DNA of 43,157 nucleotides, taken from the NCBI GenBank assembly GCA_040381075.1, contig JBEIHX010000030.1, forward strand, positions 1 to 43,157, in the 5' to 3' direction. Every line of letters starts with the position of its first letter. Position 1 is the first letter of the stretch. This stretch comes from JBEIHX01 sp040381075. GTDB lineage: Bacteria > Pseudomonadota > Alphaproteobacteria > Caulobacterales > Aquidulcibacteraceae. Under the pieces are notes generated by a model. The model ran no database searches. It worked only from the letters and a program-made list of their open reading frames with translations, and was not told the DNA's origin. The translations under genes and the position numbers were made by a program. Shown here one piece after another: positions 15,911 to 24,022 of the stretch.

Positions 15911-15956
15911 CCCCTTGCACGTTGACCCCTTGCACGTTGCCCCCTTGCACGTTGAC
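15897..15956. repeat. Four 15-bp tandem repeats overlapping the MFS stop codon
   Basis: CCCTTGCACGTTGAC at 15897-15911, 15912-15926 and 15942-15956, with one variant (CCCTTGCACGTTGCC, 15927-15941). The first unit holds the last residues and the TGA (15908-15910) of the MFS gene, so the array looks like a copied gene end. It lies between convergent genes. Confidence 0.95.
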
Positions 15957-16045
15957 AGTGTTGAAGGGGGCGAACCACATCGGCACATGGGAGGGCAGGG
16001 CGCCGGCCGGGGGCGTGCATCTGGCGTCGTCACAGATGAACGCCC

Positions 16046-17053
16046 TCAGATCCTGAGGATGAGCTTTCCCTGGTTGCCTCCTTCGAACAGCATCAGGAAT
16101 GCAGGAAACGCCTGGTCAATGCCATCAACGATGTGTTCGGCAAAGCGGATCTCTCCGGCGGCGGCATGATCGAACAGCGCGCGCGTGGCGGCCTCAACGT
16201 CACGCGCAAAATCAAGCATGACAAAGCCGCGCATCGTCGCAGATGCAAAGACGATCTCCATGAGATTGCGCGCGCCAAGGCGAGGTCCGTTGTACTCTGA
16301 AATCAAACCGCACAGCGCAATGCGGGCGTGCTTTGCGAGATTTCGCAGCGCCGCATCAAACACGAGGCCTCCAACGTTTTCAAAGACGAGATCGACCCCT
16401 CCTGGCGCTGCGTTGCGGATCGCTGCGGCGAGCTCATCCTCGGACAAGCCGATCCGATCAATGGCCTGATCGACGCCAATATCGCTGATGAGCCGATGGC
16501 ATTTCTGCGCGCCGCCGGCAATCCCGATGACGCGTGCGCCGGCAAGCCGGCCGAGTTGGCATGCAACCGCGCCGACGCCGCCAGCCGCCGAACTCACCAG
16601 CATCACCTGCCCGGGTTCGGGCTTGAGAATGCGCGTGACGCCGAAATAGGCTGTCATGCTTGCGCCGCCAGCGACTGAAATATACTGGCTCATGGAGCCA
16701 GCGATCGCGGGATCAATGCGCCGGTTTGAGTCGCCCGTTCGGCCGATCGAATAGGTCTCGATGGCGTTGACCCCTTTGACCCAGGCGCCTTTCGGCAGGT
16801 GCGCAGTGCGGCTCTCCTCTATCTGCCCCACAGTGCCCGCCCGCATCGGATCGCCGATCCGGACGGGGGGGTAATATGTCTCTGCATCGTCGAGCCAGTT
16901 GCGCATCGCCGGATCGAGCGAGGCGAAGTGATTGCGGATCAGGAATTCGCCATCCTCCAGGCCCCGCACGTCGGCATCACGCAGTTCGAAGTCATGCGCC
17001 GCGGGCGCGCCCGATGGGCGCGCGATGAGAATGAATTGCCGGTTGCGGATCAT
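16046..17053 (-). CDS. NADP-dependent medium-chain reductase, CurA/PTGR-like
   Basis: The 335-residue product is a zinc-free medium-chain dehydrogenase/reductase. An N-terminal catalytic domain (RNHFASLDPAMRNWL, about 41-55) leads to a Rossmann domain with the AAGGVG cofactor loop (about 155-160), the pattern of CurA and prostaglandin reductases that reduce enone double bonds with NADPH. AAGGAG lies about 10 bp before the ATG at 17053. It follows the LuxR gene in the same direction after 246 bp. An enone reductase would fit steroid or terpenoid catabolism, but the substrate is not known. Confidence 0.85.
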   Translation of the reverse strand: MIRNRQFILIARPSGAPAAHDFELRDADVRGLEDGEFLIRNHFASLDPAMRNWLDDAETYYPPVRIGDPMRAGTVGQIEESRTAHLPKGAWVKGVNAIETYSIGRTGDSNRRIDPAIAGSMSQYISVAGGASMTAYFGVTRILKPEPGQVMLVSSAAGGVGAVACQLGRLAGARVIGIAGGAQKCHRLISDIGVDQAIDRIGLSEDELAAAIRNAAPGGVDLVFENVGGLVFDAALRNLAKHARIALCGLISEYNGPRLGARNLMEIVFASATMRGFVMLDFARDVEAATRALFDHAAAGEIRFAEHIVDGIDQAFPAFLMLFEGGNQGKLILRI

Positions 17054-17299
17054 TGGGGCTTATCTCCTTGACACCGTCTGGTGAAGTCCTTGGGCTGGCG
17101 GCCAAGCCACGCTGCCCGAGTTTGCTGCCCGCAGCAGCGGGCGCAGTGGGCTGGCCAGTGCGCATGGCGGGCTGACCTTGAGGCTGCGGCGACGTTGGCT
17201 GCGATCCCGGCGTGACGGCGCATTGGACAGACCCGCCAGGCGTCAGGCCGTCGCAGCAGCGGCGCACTCCCCCGGCGCCCACGCGTGGCGTAACGCCGG

Positions 17300-18442
17300 C
17301 TATCCCAGGATGGCGACGCTCCTCAAGATCAGGCGAACGAGTTCGGCTTGGCGGCTGACCCCCATCTTTGAGAAAATCCGTTTTGAGTAGCTGCGCACGG
17401 TGCTCTCCGTGAGCCCTGTCTCTGCGGCGGCTTCTGCAAGCGTCAGGCCCTGGGTCAACAGAGCCGCGAGCGTGGCTTCCGAGGGGCTCAAATCAAACAG
17501 GCTGGCGATCAGCTGCTCGAATGATCCGCCTGGATTTGGATCCGTCGCATAGACAATGACCGCCGGGCTTGCATCGAATGGCGCATTGCGGTCGCGTGGA
17601 ATGGCTCGAATGAGGACGCCGCGCCCCTCATTGACGGCGTCCGCGCAGCGGAAGGCGCGAACAAATTCAGTCCCCACCAGCCTCGATGCAATGGCCTCGC
17701 GCACAAGCGCTGCAAAGCGCCACGCGTCACCGCGGCCGTCGATGCGCAGCTCACCGTTCGTTTCCAGGAAGGTTTCCTGCCGCTCCACCATCCGGGTGGC
17801 CGCCCGGTTGACCCGCAGGATCTTTCCTCTGCCGTCAAGAATGAACGTCGCAATCGTCAGGCGATCAAGCGTGCCGGTCAGAACCTCTATCTCGGTCTCG
17901 TCGCGCTGGATGCGCGAGAACAGCTGCAGAGCGAGCGCAACGTGGGGCCGGAGCTGCTGCATCATCCGTCTGTGCGCGTCGGTAAAGGAGAACCCGCCTC
18001 CGCGAGAGGTCAGACCAAGATTGCACTCAACGCCGCCTGTCCCATCAACATGCATTCCAAGCGCCTGCTCAATCCCGTAGGGTTTCATCACGCATCGATA
18101 GAATTCATCACGATCCAGAAAATCGCGGGACATGATTTCATCCAGCAGGAGCACGTCTCCTGTCCTCTTCAGCGCATTGCTCATCGGATCCATGTCGCCA
18201 AGCGCCGCCTGGCGCAGGACGACGTCTCGGGCTTCGGCCCGGGCGATGTGGGGTCGCCGTCCCCAGATCGTGACCGAGGCGAGCCCCTTGCGGCTGAGCT
18301 GCAGCGAGATTGCGGCGTTGTCACAGCCCACCCGCTCAATCAACTCCCGCAGAAAGCCGCGCCATGGGGCATCCTCGAGCGGGCCGCGGTAAAGAGCCAT
18401 CAGGAGCCGCTCGTCGAGAACCTCGCCTGCAACCCCGGACAT
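17300..18442 (-). CDS. LuxR-type transcriptional regulator, TeiR-like layout
   Basis: The 380-residue product ends in a LuxR helix-turn-helix (DLSPSEATLAALLTQGLTLAEAAAETGLTESTVRSY and following, about 315-372). A central segment, ATFILDGRGKILRVNRAATRMV, looks like a PAS-type sensor fold. There is no receiver or acyl-homoserine-lactone domain. The ATG at 18442 is four bases past the stop of the SDR gene, so both form one unit. It is divergent from the ring C/D operon at 19607. Comamonas testosteroni TeiR, an activator of steroid catabolism, is also of LuxR type; the match of class and place makes control of the ipd operon likely, but it is inference. The nearby extra in-frame ATGs lie inside the SDR gene. 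Confidence 0.82.
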   Translation of the reverse strand: MSGVAGEVLDERLLMALYRGPLEDAPWRGFLRELIERVGCDNAAISLQLSRKGLASVTIWGRRPHIARAEARDVVLRQAALGDMDPMSNALKRTGDVLLLDEIMSRDFLDRDEFYRCVMKPYGIEQALGMHVDGTGGVECNLGLTSRGGGFSFTDAHRRMMQQLRPHVALALQLFSRIQRDETEIEVLTGTLDRLTIATFILDGRGKILRVNRAATRMVERQETFLETNGELRIDGRGDAWRFAALVREAIASRLVGTEFVRAFRCADAVNEGRGVLIRAIPRDRNAPFDASPAVIVYATDPNPGGSFEQLIASLFDLSPSEATLAALLTQGLTLAEAAAETGLTESTVRSYSKRIFSKMGVSRQAELVRLILRSVAILG

Positions 18443-18446
18443 CGGC

Positions 18447-19196
18447 TCAGCCCCCCTTGGCCAGGGACAGAAAGGCCGGAATTTCGCCTCCGCCATGGAT
18501 CTCAATGGCGGCGCCGGACACATACGCTGCCTCCTGCGAGGCGAGCCAGGCGACTGCCGAGGCGATATCGGCGCCGTGCGCCATACGCCGCATCGGCAGC
18601 AGCGCGCTGATCCTGGCGATGCCCTCTGGCCCGCCGTAGTGGTCGACCTGGTCAGGGTTCTCCACCATTCCAACGACGAGTGCGTTGACCCGAACGCACG
18701 GCCCCCACTCCATCGCCAATCCCTGCGTGGCGCTGATCAGCCCTGCCTTCGCCGCCCCGTAGGCGACGGTTCCAGGCGCAGGTCTGCGGCCGGAAATACT
18801 TGCGATGTTGACCACGCCGCCCTGGCTTTCGCGCAGGAGAGGATAGGCGGCGCGCGCCATCTGCAAGGGTGCGGTGAGGTTGAGTGCGACGATCTTTTCA
18901 ATCAGGGACGCAGAGGAGCCAGCGATCTCAACCATGGGCGAACCGCCGGCATTGTTGACGAGCAGGTCCAGACGCCCGAAGCGTGCGATGACCTCAGACA
19001 TGATCCGATCCGGCTCGCCAGGCGCGCGCAGGTCTCCAGCGATCACATCAGCCGTTCTGTCTGCAATCGCGATCGGCGCGTCCGGAAGCGAGCGCGCACA
19101 GACCACGACCCGCCAGCCATCCTGCAGCAGCCTCTTCGTGATCGCCAGTCCCAGGCCACGCGTGCCGCCCGTTATGAGTGCGAGCTTCTGGACCAC
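18447..19196 (-). CDS. Short-chain dehydrogenase/reductase upstream of the LuxR gene
   Basis: The 249-residue product starts with GTG at 19196, seven bases behind GGAGGAG; the upstream ATG at 19277 would add 27 unconserved residues. It has TGGTRGLG (about 9-16), NNAGG, and YGAAKAG with the catalytic Tyr and Lys. It is the first gene of a leftward unit with the LuxR regulator, divergent from ipdA. In actinobacteria two SDR genes (Rv3548c and Rv3549c) sit near ipdAB, so a hydroxyacyl-CoA or hydroxysteroid step of the same pathway is possible. The exact substrate is unknown. Confidence 0.83.
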   Translation of the reverse strand: MVQKLALITGGTRGLGLAITKRLLQDGWRVVVCARSLPDAPIAIADRTADVIAGDLRAPGEPDRIMSEVIARFGRLDLLVNNAGGSPMVEIAGSSASLIEKIVALNLTAPLQMARAAYPLLRESQGGVVNIASISGRRPAPGTVAYGAAKAGLISATQGLAMEWGPCVRVNALVVGMVENPDQVDHYGGPEGIARISALLPMRRMAHGADIASAVAWLASQEAAYVSGAAIEIHGGGEIPAFLSLAKGG

Positions 19197-19606
19197 GCTG
19201 GTTCTCCTCCATCCCTGTTCCGCCGCATCCCGCCGCCAGCTTCGCCACACCGCCGCGCTGCAGGATAGCCCAGGCAATCAGGACAGCCACCCCATGTCGT
19301 CGCCGTGGTGCGGCTGGATGCGCCCGGCGACTGACCGCCAGTCTCCCGCTGGGAGGCTTGCATACCCCGCGGCTGACGGCGGCGTCTTGGTTCAGGGCAG
19401 TGTCCATATCCCCAGCACAGATCCGCACTCATGCAGGACCGCTTCCGCACGCCTTCCGTCCAGCCGCCGCACCTGGCCAGGTCCGCACTTTCCTTCAAAC
19501 GCTCCTCACTACCGGCCCGCCGCGGCCCCGCCCATCCCCAAATGGTGATTGTCGTTGTGCGTTCATGACGCAACGCTGCGGTTTGCACCGAGCGGAGTGG
19601 TGGGTA
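19197..19606. promoter_or_regulatory. Divergent control region between SDR-LuxR and the ipd operon, 410 bp
   Basis: It separates the leftward SDR-LuxR unit from the rightward 14-gene operon and must hold both promoters. A short inverted repeat TGCGT-TCATG-ACGCA (19558-19572) lies 35 bp before the ipdA start and is the best operator candidate. I see no actinobacterial KstR2-type CAAG..CTTG box. No gene is recognised inside, though an in-frame ATG at 19565 could extend ipdA. Confidence 0.5.
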
Positions 19607-20491
19607 GTGACAGCACTCGACAAACGTATGTCTGCCCGGGAAATTGTCGCCCGTCTGAGGTCCGGCATGACCCTCGGCATTGGCGGCTGGGGGCCGCGGC
19701 GCAAGCCAATGGCGCTGGTGCGCGAGATACTGCGCTCCGACCTGACGGATCTGACGATCGCTGCCTACGGCGGCGCTGATGTCGGCATGCTCTGCGCCGC
19801 GGGAAGGGTTCGCAAGCTGATTTTCGCCTTCGTGTCGCTTGATGCGATCCCCCTCGAGCCGTGGTTCCGCCAGGCGCGAGAAGCTGGACTCATTGAGGTC
19901 CTTGAGGTCGACGAGGGCATGTTCCAGTGGGGGTTGAAAGCAGCGGCCTACCGCCTGCCGTTCCTGCCGACGCGGGTCGGTCTCGGTACGGATATCGCGA
20001 GGCTGGGAGGTCTGAAATACGTCACATCCCCCTATGCTGACGCGGAGACGCTGATTGCGATGCCTGCGATCAGGCTTGACGCAGCGCTGCTGCATGTCAA
20101 CCGCTGCGACTGGCGGGGAAATGTTCAGCTGCTTGGTCCCGACTTCTATTATGATGAGTGGTTCGCCCGGGCCGCAGATGCGTGCTTTGTGTCCTGCGAG
20201 GAGCTCGTCGACAAGATTGAATGTCACTACCCCGAAGATGCGAGGGGCAACATCTTTGAACGCAGTCTTGTCCAGGGCGTGGTTGAAATCCCGGGCGGGG
20301 CCCATCCTTCGTCCATGCCGCCCGCCTACGGGTGGGATATGCGCGCGCTCAAGGACTATGCCGAAGCCGCCAGAGACCCTGGCGGGTGGGCGTCGGCGGC
20401 GGCCCGCTTCGTTGGTCCTGACGAGCAGAGCTACCTTGCCGGCTTCGGCGGACAGGAAGCGGTCGCATCCCTGCCGCTGCCGGTGTTCTGA
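19607..20491 (+). CDS. ipdA: IpdA: alpha subunit of the steroid ring C hydrolase
   Basis: The product (294 residues from GTG 19607; 308 if ATG 19565 is used) belongs to the class I CoA-transferase alpha fold but matches IpdA closely: LRSGMTLGIGGWGPRRKPMA, YGGADVGMLCAAG, VSLDAIPLEPWF, VDEGMFQWGLKAAAYRLPFLP and TLIAMPAIRLDAALLHVN. IpdA with IpdB opens ring C of COCHEA-CoA by hydrolysis (retro-Claisen type) in cholesterol-degrading actinobacteria. The Glu in D-E-G-M (about residue 103) is where I expect the catalytic Glu described for IpdA. The GTG was chosen for its upstream GGAG and for matching the usual 292-residue length. It is the first gene of the operon and its stop overlaps ipdB by one base. 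Confidence 0.9.
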   Translation: MTALDKRMSAREIVARLRSGMTLGIGGWGPRRKPMALVREILRSDLTDLTIAAYGGADVGMLCAAGRVRKLIFAFVSLDAIPLEPWFRQAREAGLIEVLEVDEGMFQWGLKAAAYRLPFLPTRVGLGTDIARLGGLKYVTSPYADAETLIAMPAIRLDAALLHVNRCDWRGNVQLLGPDFYYDEWFARAADACFVSCEELVDKIECHYPEDARGNIFERSLVQGVVEIPGGAHPSSMPPAYGWDMRALKDYAEAARDPGGWASAAARFVGPDEQSYLAGFGGQEAVASLPLPVF

Positions 20492-21285
20492 TGCGCCAGG
20501 TCAGCCTTGCCGAACTGTGCATCTTCGCCTGCTCCGAGTTGTTCCGGACGGACCGGGAGATCGTGGCCAGCGGCATCGGTCCCATTCCGCGGATCGCAGC
20601 AGGTCTTGCCAAGCTCACACACTCGCCCGGCCTGCTGATGACCGATGGGGAGGCTTTCCTTGTCGAGGAACCGACCCCGATCGGTCCGCGCGGCGACTAT
20701 CGGATCCAGGCGTCAGGACATCTGCCGTTTTCCCGGTTCTTTGATGCGGCCGTGTGGAGCGGTCGGCGCCACGCCATGGTGACCCCCACACAGATCGACC
20801 GCTTCGGGCAGACCAACCTCTCGGCTCTCGGCGGAACCCATGCCCGTCCGAAAGTTCAGATGCTGGGCGTGCGCGGATTTCCTGGAAATTCCGTCTACCA
20901 TCCGAATTCAATGTTTATCCCGCAGCACTCCCCCCGGGTGTTTGTCGCCGGCGAGGTCGATTTCGTCTCGAGCGCCGGATACAATCCAGACCGTCGTATC
21001 CCGGGGGGAAACTTCTCGGGCGTAAGCCTCCTCGGTATCGTGACCGACCTGTGCGTGATGGACTTCGGCGGGGCGGATCATGCGATCCGGATCGCGTCAC
21101 TGCACCCGGGCGTGTCATGCGACCAGGTCCGGCAATCCACCGGCTTCCCGCTTGAAGCGGATGACCCGCCCGTCACCCCGTTTCCCGATCCGCACACGCT
21201 CTCTCTGATCGATCGCCTGGATCCGCACAACCTGAGATCAACAGTTTTCAAGGGAAATCCGATGGCTAGGGGGACTGGGACATGA
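20491..21285 (+). CDS. ipdB: IpdB: beta subunit of the steroid ring C hydrolase
   Basis: The 264-residue product is a CoA-transferase beta-like subunit, starting MRQVSLAELCIFACSELF. IpdB-type features include SGIGPIPRIAAGLAKL, RRHAMVTPTQIDRFGQTNLS and GVRGFPGNSVYHPNSMFIP. At the position of the usual transferase S-E-N-G catalytic motif it has L-L-M-T-D-G-E-A, so the transferase glutamate is not in its normal context. This supports a hydrolase rather than a CoA transferase. It partners IpdA, whose gene it overlaps (TGATG), and overlaps the next gene by four bases. Confidence 0.9.
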   Translation: MRQVSLAELCIFACSELFRTDREIVASGIGPIPRIAAGLAKLTHSPGLLMTDGEAFLVEEPTPIGPRGDYRIQASGHLPFSRFFDAAVWSGRRHAMVTPTQIDRFGQTNLSALGGTHARPKVQMLGVRGFPGNSVYHPNSMFIPQHSPRVFVAGEVDFVSSAGYNPDRRIPGGNFSGVSLLGIVTDLCVMDFGGADHAIRIASLHPGVSCDQVRQSTGFPLEADDPPVTPFPDPHTLSLIDRLDPHNLRSTVFKGNPMARGTGT

Positions 21286-22181
21286 CTGACGGCCTCGTCG
21301 AGAAGACCGAATCGTCTCCGGTCTATGAGACCGATGAGCCGGTGGTGTACGCGGTCGCTGAGGGAATTGCCGAGGTCACGCTTAACCGGCCGCAGTTTCA
21401 CAATGTCCAGAACAGCCAGATGACCTATGCGTTGGACGATGCGTTCAAGCGCGCCGTCGACGACGACGGCGTCAAGGTCATTGTCGTAAACTCCAAGTCA
21501 AAGCACTTCAGCGCCGGCCATGATATCGGCACGCCGGGGCGGGATTTCCATTCGAGCGTGGAACGCCGTCTGCTCTGGTACGACCACGCCAACAAGGCCG
21601 GCGCAGAAAAGGCCTATATCCGCGAACAGGAACAGTACCTGGGGATGTGCAAGCGCTGGCGGGACATCCCGAAGCCAACCATCGCCCAGGTTCACGGCGG
21701 ATGCATCGCCGGCGGCCTCATGCTTGCCTGGGTCTGCGATCTGATCATCGCATCAGATGATGCGTTCTTCCAGGACCCGGTGCTGCGCATGGGCTTCCCC
21801 GGCGTCGAGTACTTCGCCCATTGCCACGAAATGAATGTCAGGCTGGCCAAGGAATTCCTGTTTCTGGGAGAGCGGATAACGGCTGCGCGGGCCTACCAGA
21901 TCGGCATGGTGAACCGCGTTGTCCCAAGGGATCAGTTGACGCAGGAGGTCTGGGCCATCGCGCGCCGCATCGCCGCCCAGCCACGCCTCGCCCTGCAACT
22001 CGCCAAGCAGGCGTGCAACCATATGGAGACGCTTGCTGGCAAGAACGCCGGCATCGACGCCGCCTTCGGGTATCACCACTTCGCCCATGCCAACAACACT
22101 CTGGTCAGCGGCGATTACATCGCCGGCTTCGACGGAAAGAAGATGGCCGCCGAAAACAGCCGGCAGCAGAGTGAGGGATGA
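21282..22181 (+). CDS. Enoyl-CoA hydratase/isomerase family protein, unassigned step
   Basis: The 299-residue product is a crotonase-fold protein: NRPQFHNVQNSQMTYALDDAF, SKHFSAGHDIG (first oxyanion-hole strand) and HGGCIAGGLMLAWVCDLIIASDDAFF (second). It is longer than EchA20 by about 50 residues, with an insert after the oxyanion loop (FHSSVERRLLWYDHANKAG, about 90-110). It is not EchA20, which is at 23270. Candidate roles are hydration in the HIP-CoA side-chain beta-oxidation or in MOODA-CoA beta-oxidation. It overlaps ipdB and ends 3 bp before ipdC. Confidence 0.85.
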   Translation: MTDGLVEKTESSPVYETDEPVVYAVAEGIAEVTLNRPQFHNVQNSQMTYALDDAFKRAVDDDGVKVIVVNSKSKHFSAGHDIGTPGRDFHSSVERRLLWYDHANKAGAEKAYIREQEQYLGMCKRWRDIPKPTIAQVHGGCIAGGLMLAWVCDLIIASDDAFFQDPVLRMGFPGVEYFAHCHEMNVRLAKEFLFLGERITAARAYQIGMVNRVVPRDQLTQEVWAIARRIAAQPRLALQLAKQACNHMETLAGKNAGIDAAFGYHHFAHANNTLVSGDYIAGFDGKKMAAENSRQQSEG

Positions 22182-22184
22182 GCC

Positions 22185-23273
22185 GTGGCTGATGCGCTGG
22201 ACACGCCGCTGACGCGCCTGCTCGGCTGCCGCCTGCCCGTCTTGCAGACCGCGATGGGATGGGTTGCGACACCGGAACTCGTCGCAGCCTCCAGCAATGC
22301 CGGCGCGTTCGGCTTCCTTGCCGGCGCCGTGATGACGCCACCGGAACTCGCAGGCGCCATCGGCAGGCTGCGCGACATGACCCCGTGCCGCTTTGGCGTG
22401 AATTTCCATAGCTTTCAGGCCGGCGCCGATGACATCGTCCGGATCATTCTGGAAAATGCAGACCGGGTGCGGGCCGTCAGCTTCGGGCGCGGCCCGGACG
22501 CAGTGATGATCGGGCGTTTCAGGGATGCCGGGATCGTCTGTATTCCAACGGTCGGCGCCGTCAAGCATGCGCAGAAAATGGTCGCTCTCGGCTGCGAGAT
22601 GATCACGGTGCAAGGCGGCGAGGGCGGCGGGCATACTGGAAGCGTTCCCACCACAGTCCTGCTGCCGCAGGTTCTGGATGCAGTCGATGCGCCGGTTGTC
22701 GCCGCCGGCGGATTTGGCGATGGCCGCGGTCTTGCTGCGGCTCTGGCCTATGGCGCTGCCGGAGTTGCGATGGGAACCCGTTTCCTGATGACCGCCGAAA
22801 GTCCAGTGCCGGATGGACCAAAATCCTTCTACAGTCGGGCGACAACCGACGATATCGTGGTCACCCGCAAGGTCGACGGAATTCCCCAACGCATGATTCT
22901 CAATCCGCTCCTGCGGCGGATCGAGAAGGCCGGCCCGATCGGTATGTGGCGACGCGCCCTGACAGCCGGGCTTGAGATGAAAAGACAGACAGGCATGACA
23001 TGGGGTGAAGTCATGGCGGCCGCGCAGTCCATGACCCGGGACGGCGGCATGTCCCTGGCCCAGGCGATCATGGCCGCCGCAGCGCCGATGCTTATCCAGC
23101 GCGCAGTCGTCACCGGCGACGCGGAAAACGGCCTTATGGCCACCGGAACTGTGGCCGGACGCCTCACCGACCTGCCGTCCTGCGCCGATCTGATGGCATC
23201 GATCGAGGCAGAGGCCCGGTCCCGGATCTCAGCGCTGGCCGGCGGGCCAGTCCTGCACCACGGAGCGTCATGA
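22185..23273 (+). CDS. ipdC: IpdC: NPD-family flavoprotein of ring C/D breakdown
   Basis: The 362-residue product looks like a nitronate-monooxygenase-family FMN protein but matches IpdC: PLTRLLGCRLPVLQTAMGWV, the flavin motif VQGGEGGGHTG (about 142-152), AAGGFGDGRGLAAALAYG, GVAMGTRFL and DDIVVTRKVDG. IpdC acts on the 5-hydroxy/oxo HIC-CoA intermediate to place the ring double bond needed for ring D hydrolysis by EchA20. The start is GTG 22185, three bases after the previous stop. It overlaps echA20 by four bases. Confidence 0.9.
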   Translation: MADALDTPLTRLLGCRLPVLQTAMGWVATPELVAASSNAGAFGFLAGAVMTPPELAGAIGRLRDMTPCRFGVNFHSFQAGADDIVRIILENADRVRAVSFGRGPDAVMIGRFRDAGIVCIPTVGAVKHAQKMVALGCEMITVQGGEGGGHTGSVPTTVLLPQVLDAVDAPVVAAGGFGDGRGLAAALAYGAAGVAMGTRFLMTAESPVPDGPKSFYSRATTDDIVVTRKVDGIPQRMILNPLLRRIEKAGPIGMWRRALTAGLEMKRQTGMTWGEVMAAAQSMTRDGGMSLAQAIMAAAAPMLIQRAVVTGDAENGLMATGTVAGRLTDLPSCADLMASIEAEARSRISALAGGPVLHHGAS

Positions 23274-24022
23274 TGGGAATCACCTGCACGATCAATGACC
23301 GTGTCGCGGAAATTGTTCTTGATACGCCACCGGTCAATGCCTTCGACAGCCAGACCTGGCTGTCATTCCCCGACATCATCTCAGACGCTGCACGCAACCC
23401 TGCTGTCCACTGTGTTCTGATCAGATCCGCCGCGCGCGGCTTCTGCGGCGGCGTCGACATCAAGGAGATGCAGGCTCACCCGGACCGCATCACCACCCTC
23501 AACCGCGGGAACTATCTCACCTTCAGGTCAATCCGCGATGCAGAAGTCCCCGTCGTGGTCGCGGTGCATAAGTTTGTGATCGGCGGCGGCATCGGCATCT
23601 GTGGGGCGTCGGACGTCATCATCGCAGCAGATGACGCCTATTTCTCGCTGCCTGAAATCGATCGCGGAGCGATGGGCGGCGCCAGTCATCTGTCGCGCAT
23701 GCTGCCGCTCCACAAAGTCCGCGCCGCGTTCTTCACCGGGGGAAAGATCACCGCCGAAGAGGCCTATCGGCTTGGCGCGGTTGAGAAAGTCGTGCCGCGC
23801 GCCAGCCTTGAGGAGGAGGCGCGCAGCTTCGCCGGCGTTATCGCGCGCAAGAGCAGAAAGGCGCTTGTCATCGCCAAGGAAGCTCTTAACGGCCTGGAAG
23901 CCCGTGACGTCGACCGCGGATACCGCTGGGAGCAGGGTTTCACCCTTGAAATGTATCTGCACGAGGACTCGCAGGCCTCGCGGGATGCGTTTGTGGCGAC
24001 GGGCAAGGCCGCGACGTTCTGA
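23270..24022 (+). CDS. echA20: EchA20-like ring D hydrolase
   Basis: The 250-residue product is a crotonase-family protein matching EchA20: PPVNAFDSQTW, RGFCGGVDIKEMQ, VHKFVIGGGIGICGASDVIIAADDA, LPEIDRGAMGGASHLSR, KEALNGLEARDVDRGYRWEQGFT. EchA20 hydrolyses ring D of HIEC-CoA to give COCHEA-CoA, the IpdAB substrate. ATG 23270 overlaps the ipdC stop; ATG 23273, one codon later, is equally possible with GGAG at 23262-23265. It overlaps the next gene by one base. Confidence 0.88.
   Translation: MMGITCTINDRVAEIVLDTPPVNAFDSQTWLSFPDIISDAARNPAVHCVLIRSAARGFCGGVDIKEMQAHPDRITTLNRGNYLTFRSIRDAEVPVVVAVHKFVIGGGIGICGASDVIIAADDAYFSLPEIDRGAMGGASHLSRMLPLHKVRAAFFTGGKITAEEAYRLGAVEKVVPRASLEEEARSFAGVIARKSRKALVIAKEALNGLEARDVDRGYRWEQGFTLEMYLHEDSQASRDAFVATGKAATF

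Noticed and set aside
19607..21285. 3-oxoacid (succinyl/acetate) CoA transferase
   Set aside because: Motifs match IpdA/IpdB, the beta-subunit E-N-G motif is missing, and the context is the ring C/D pathway.
22185..23273. Nitronate monooxygenase
   Set aside because: It is the same superfamily, but the sequence and the place between ipdB and echA20 fit IpdC.
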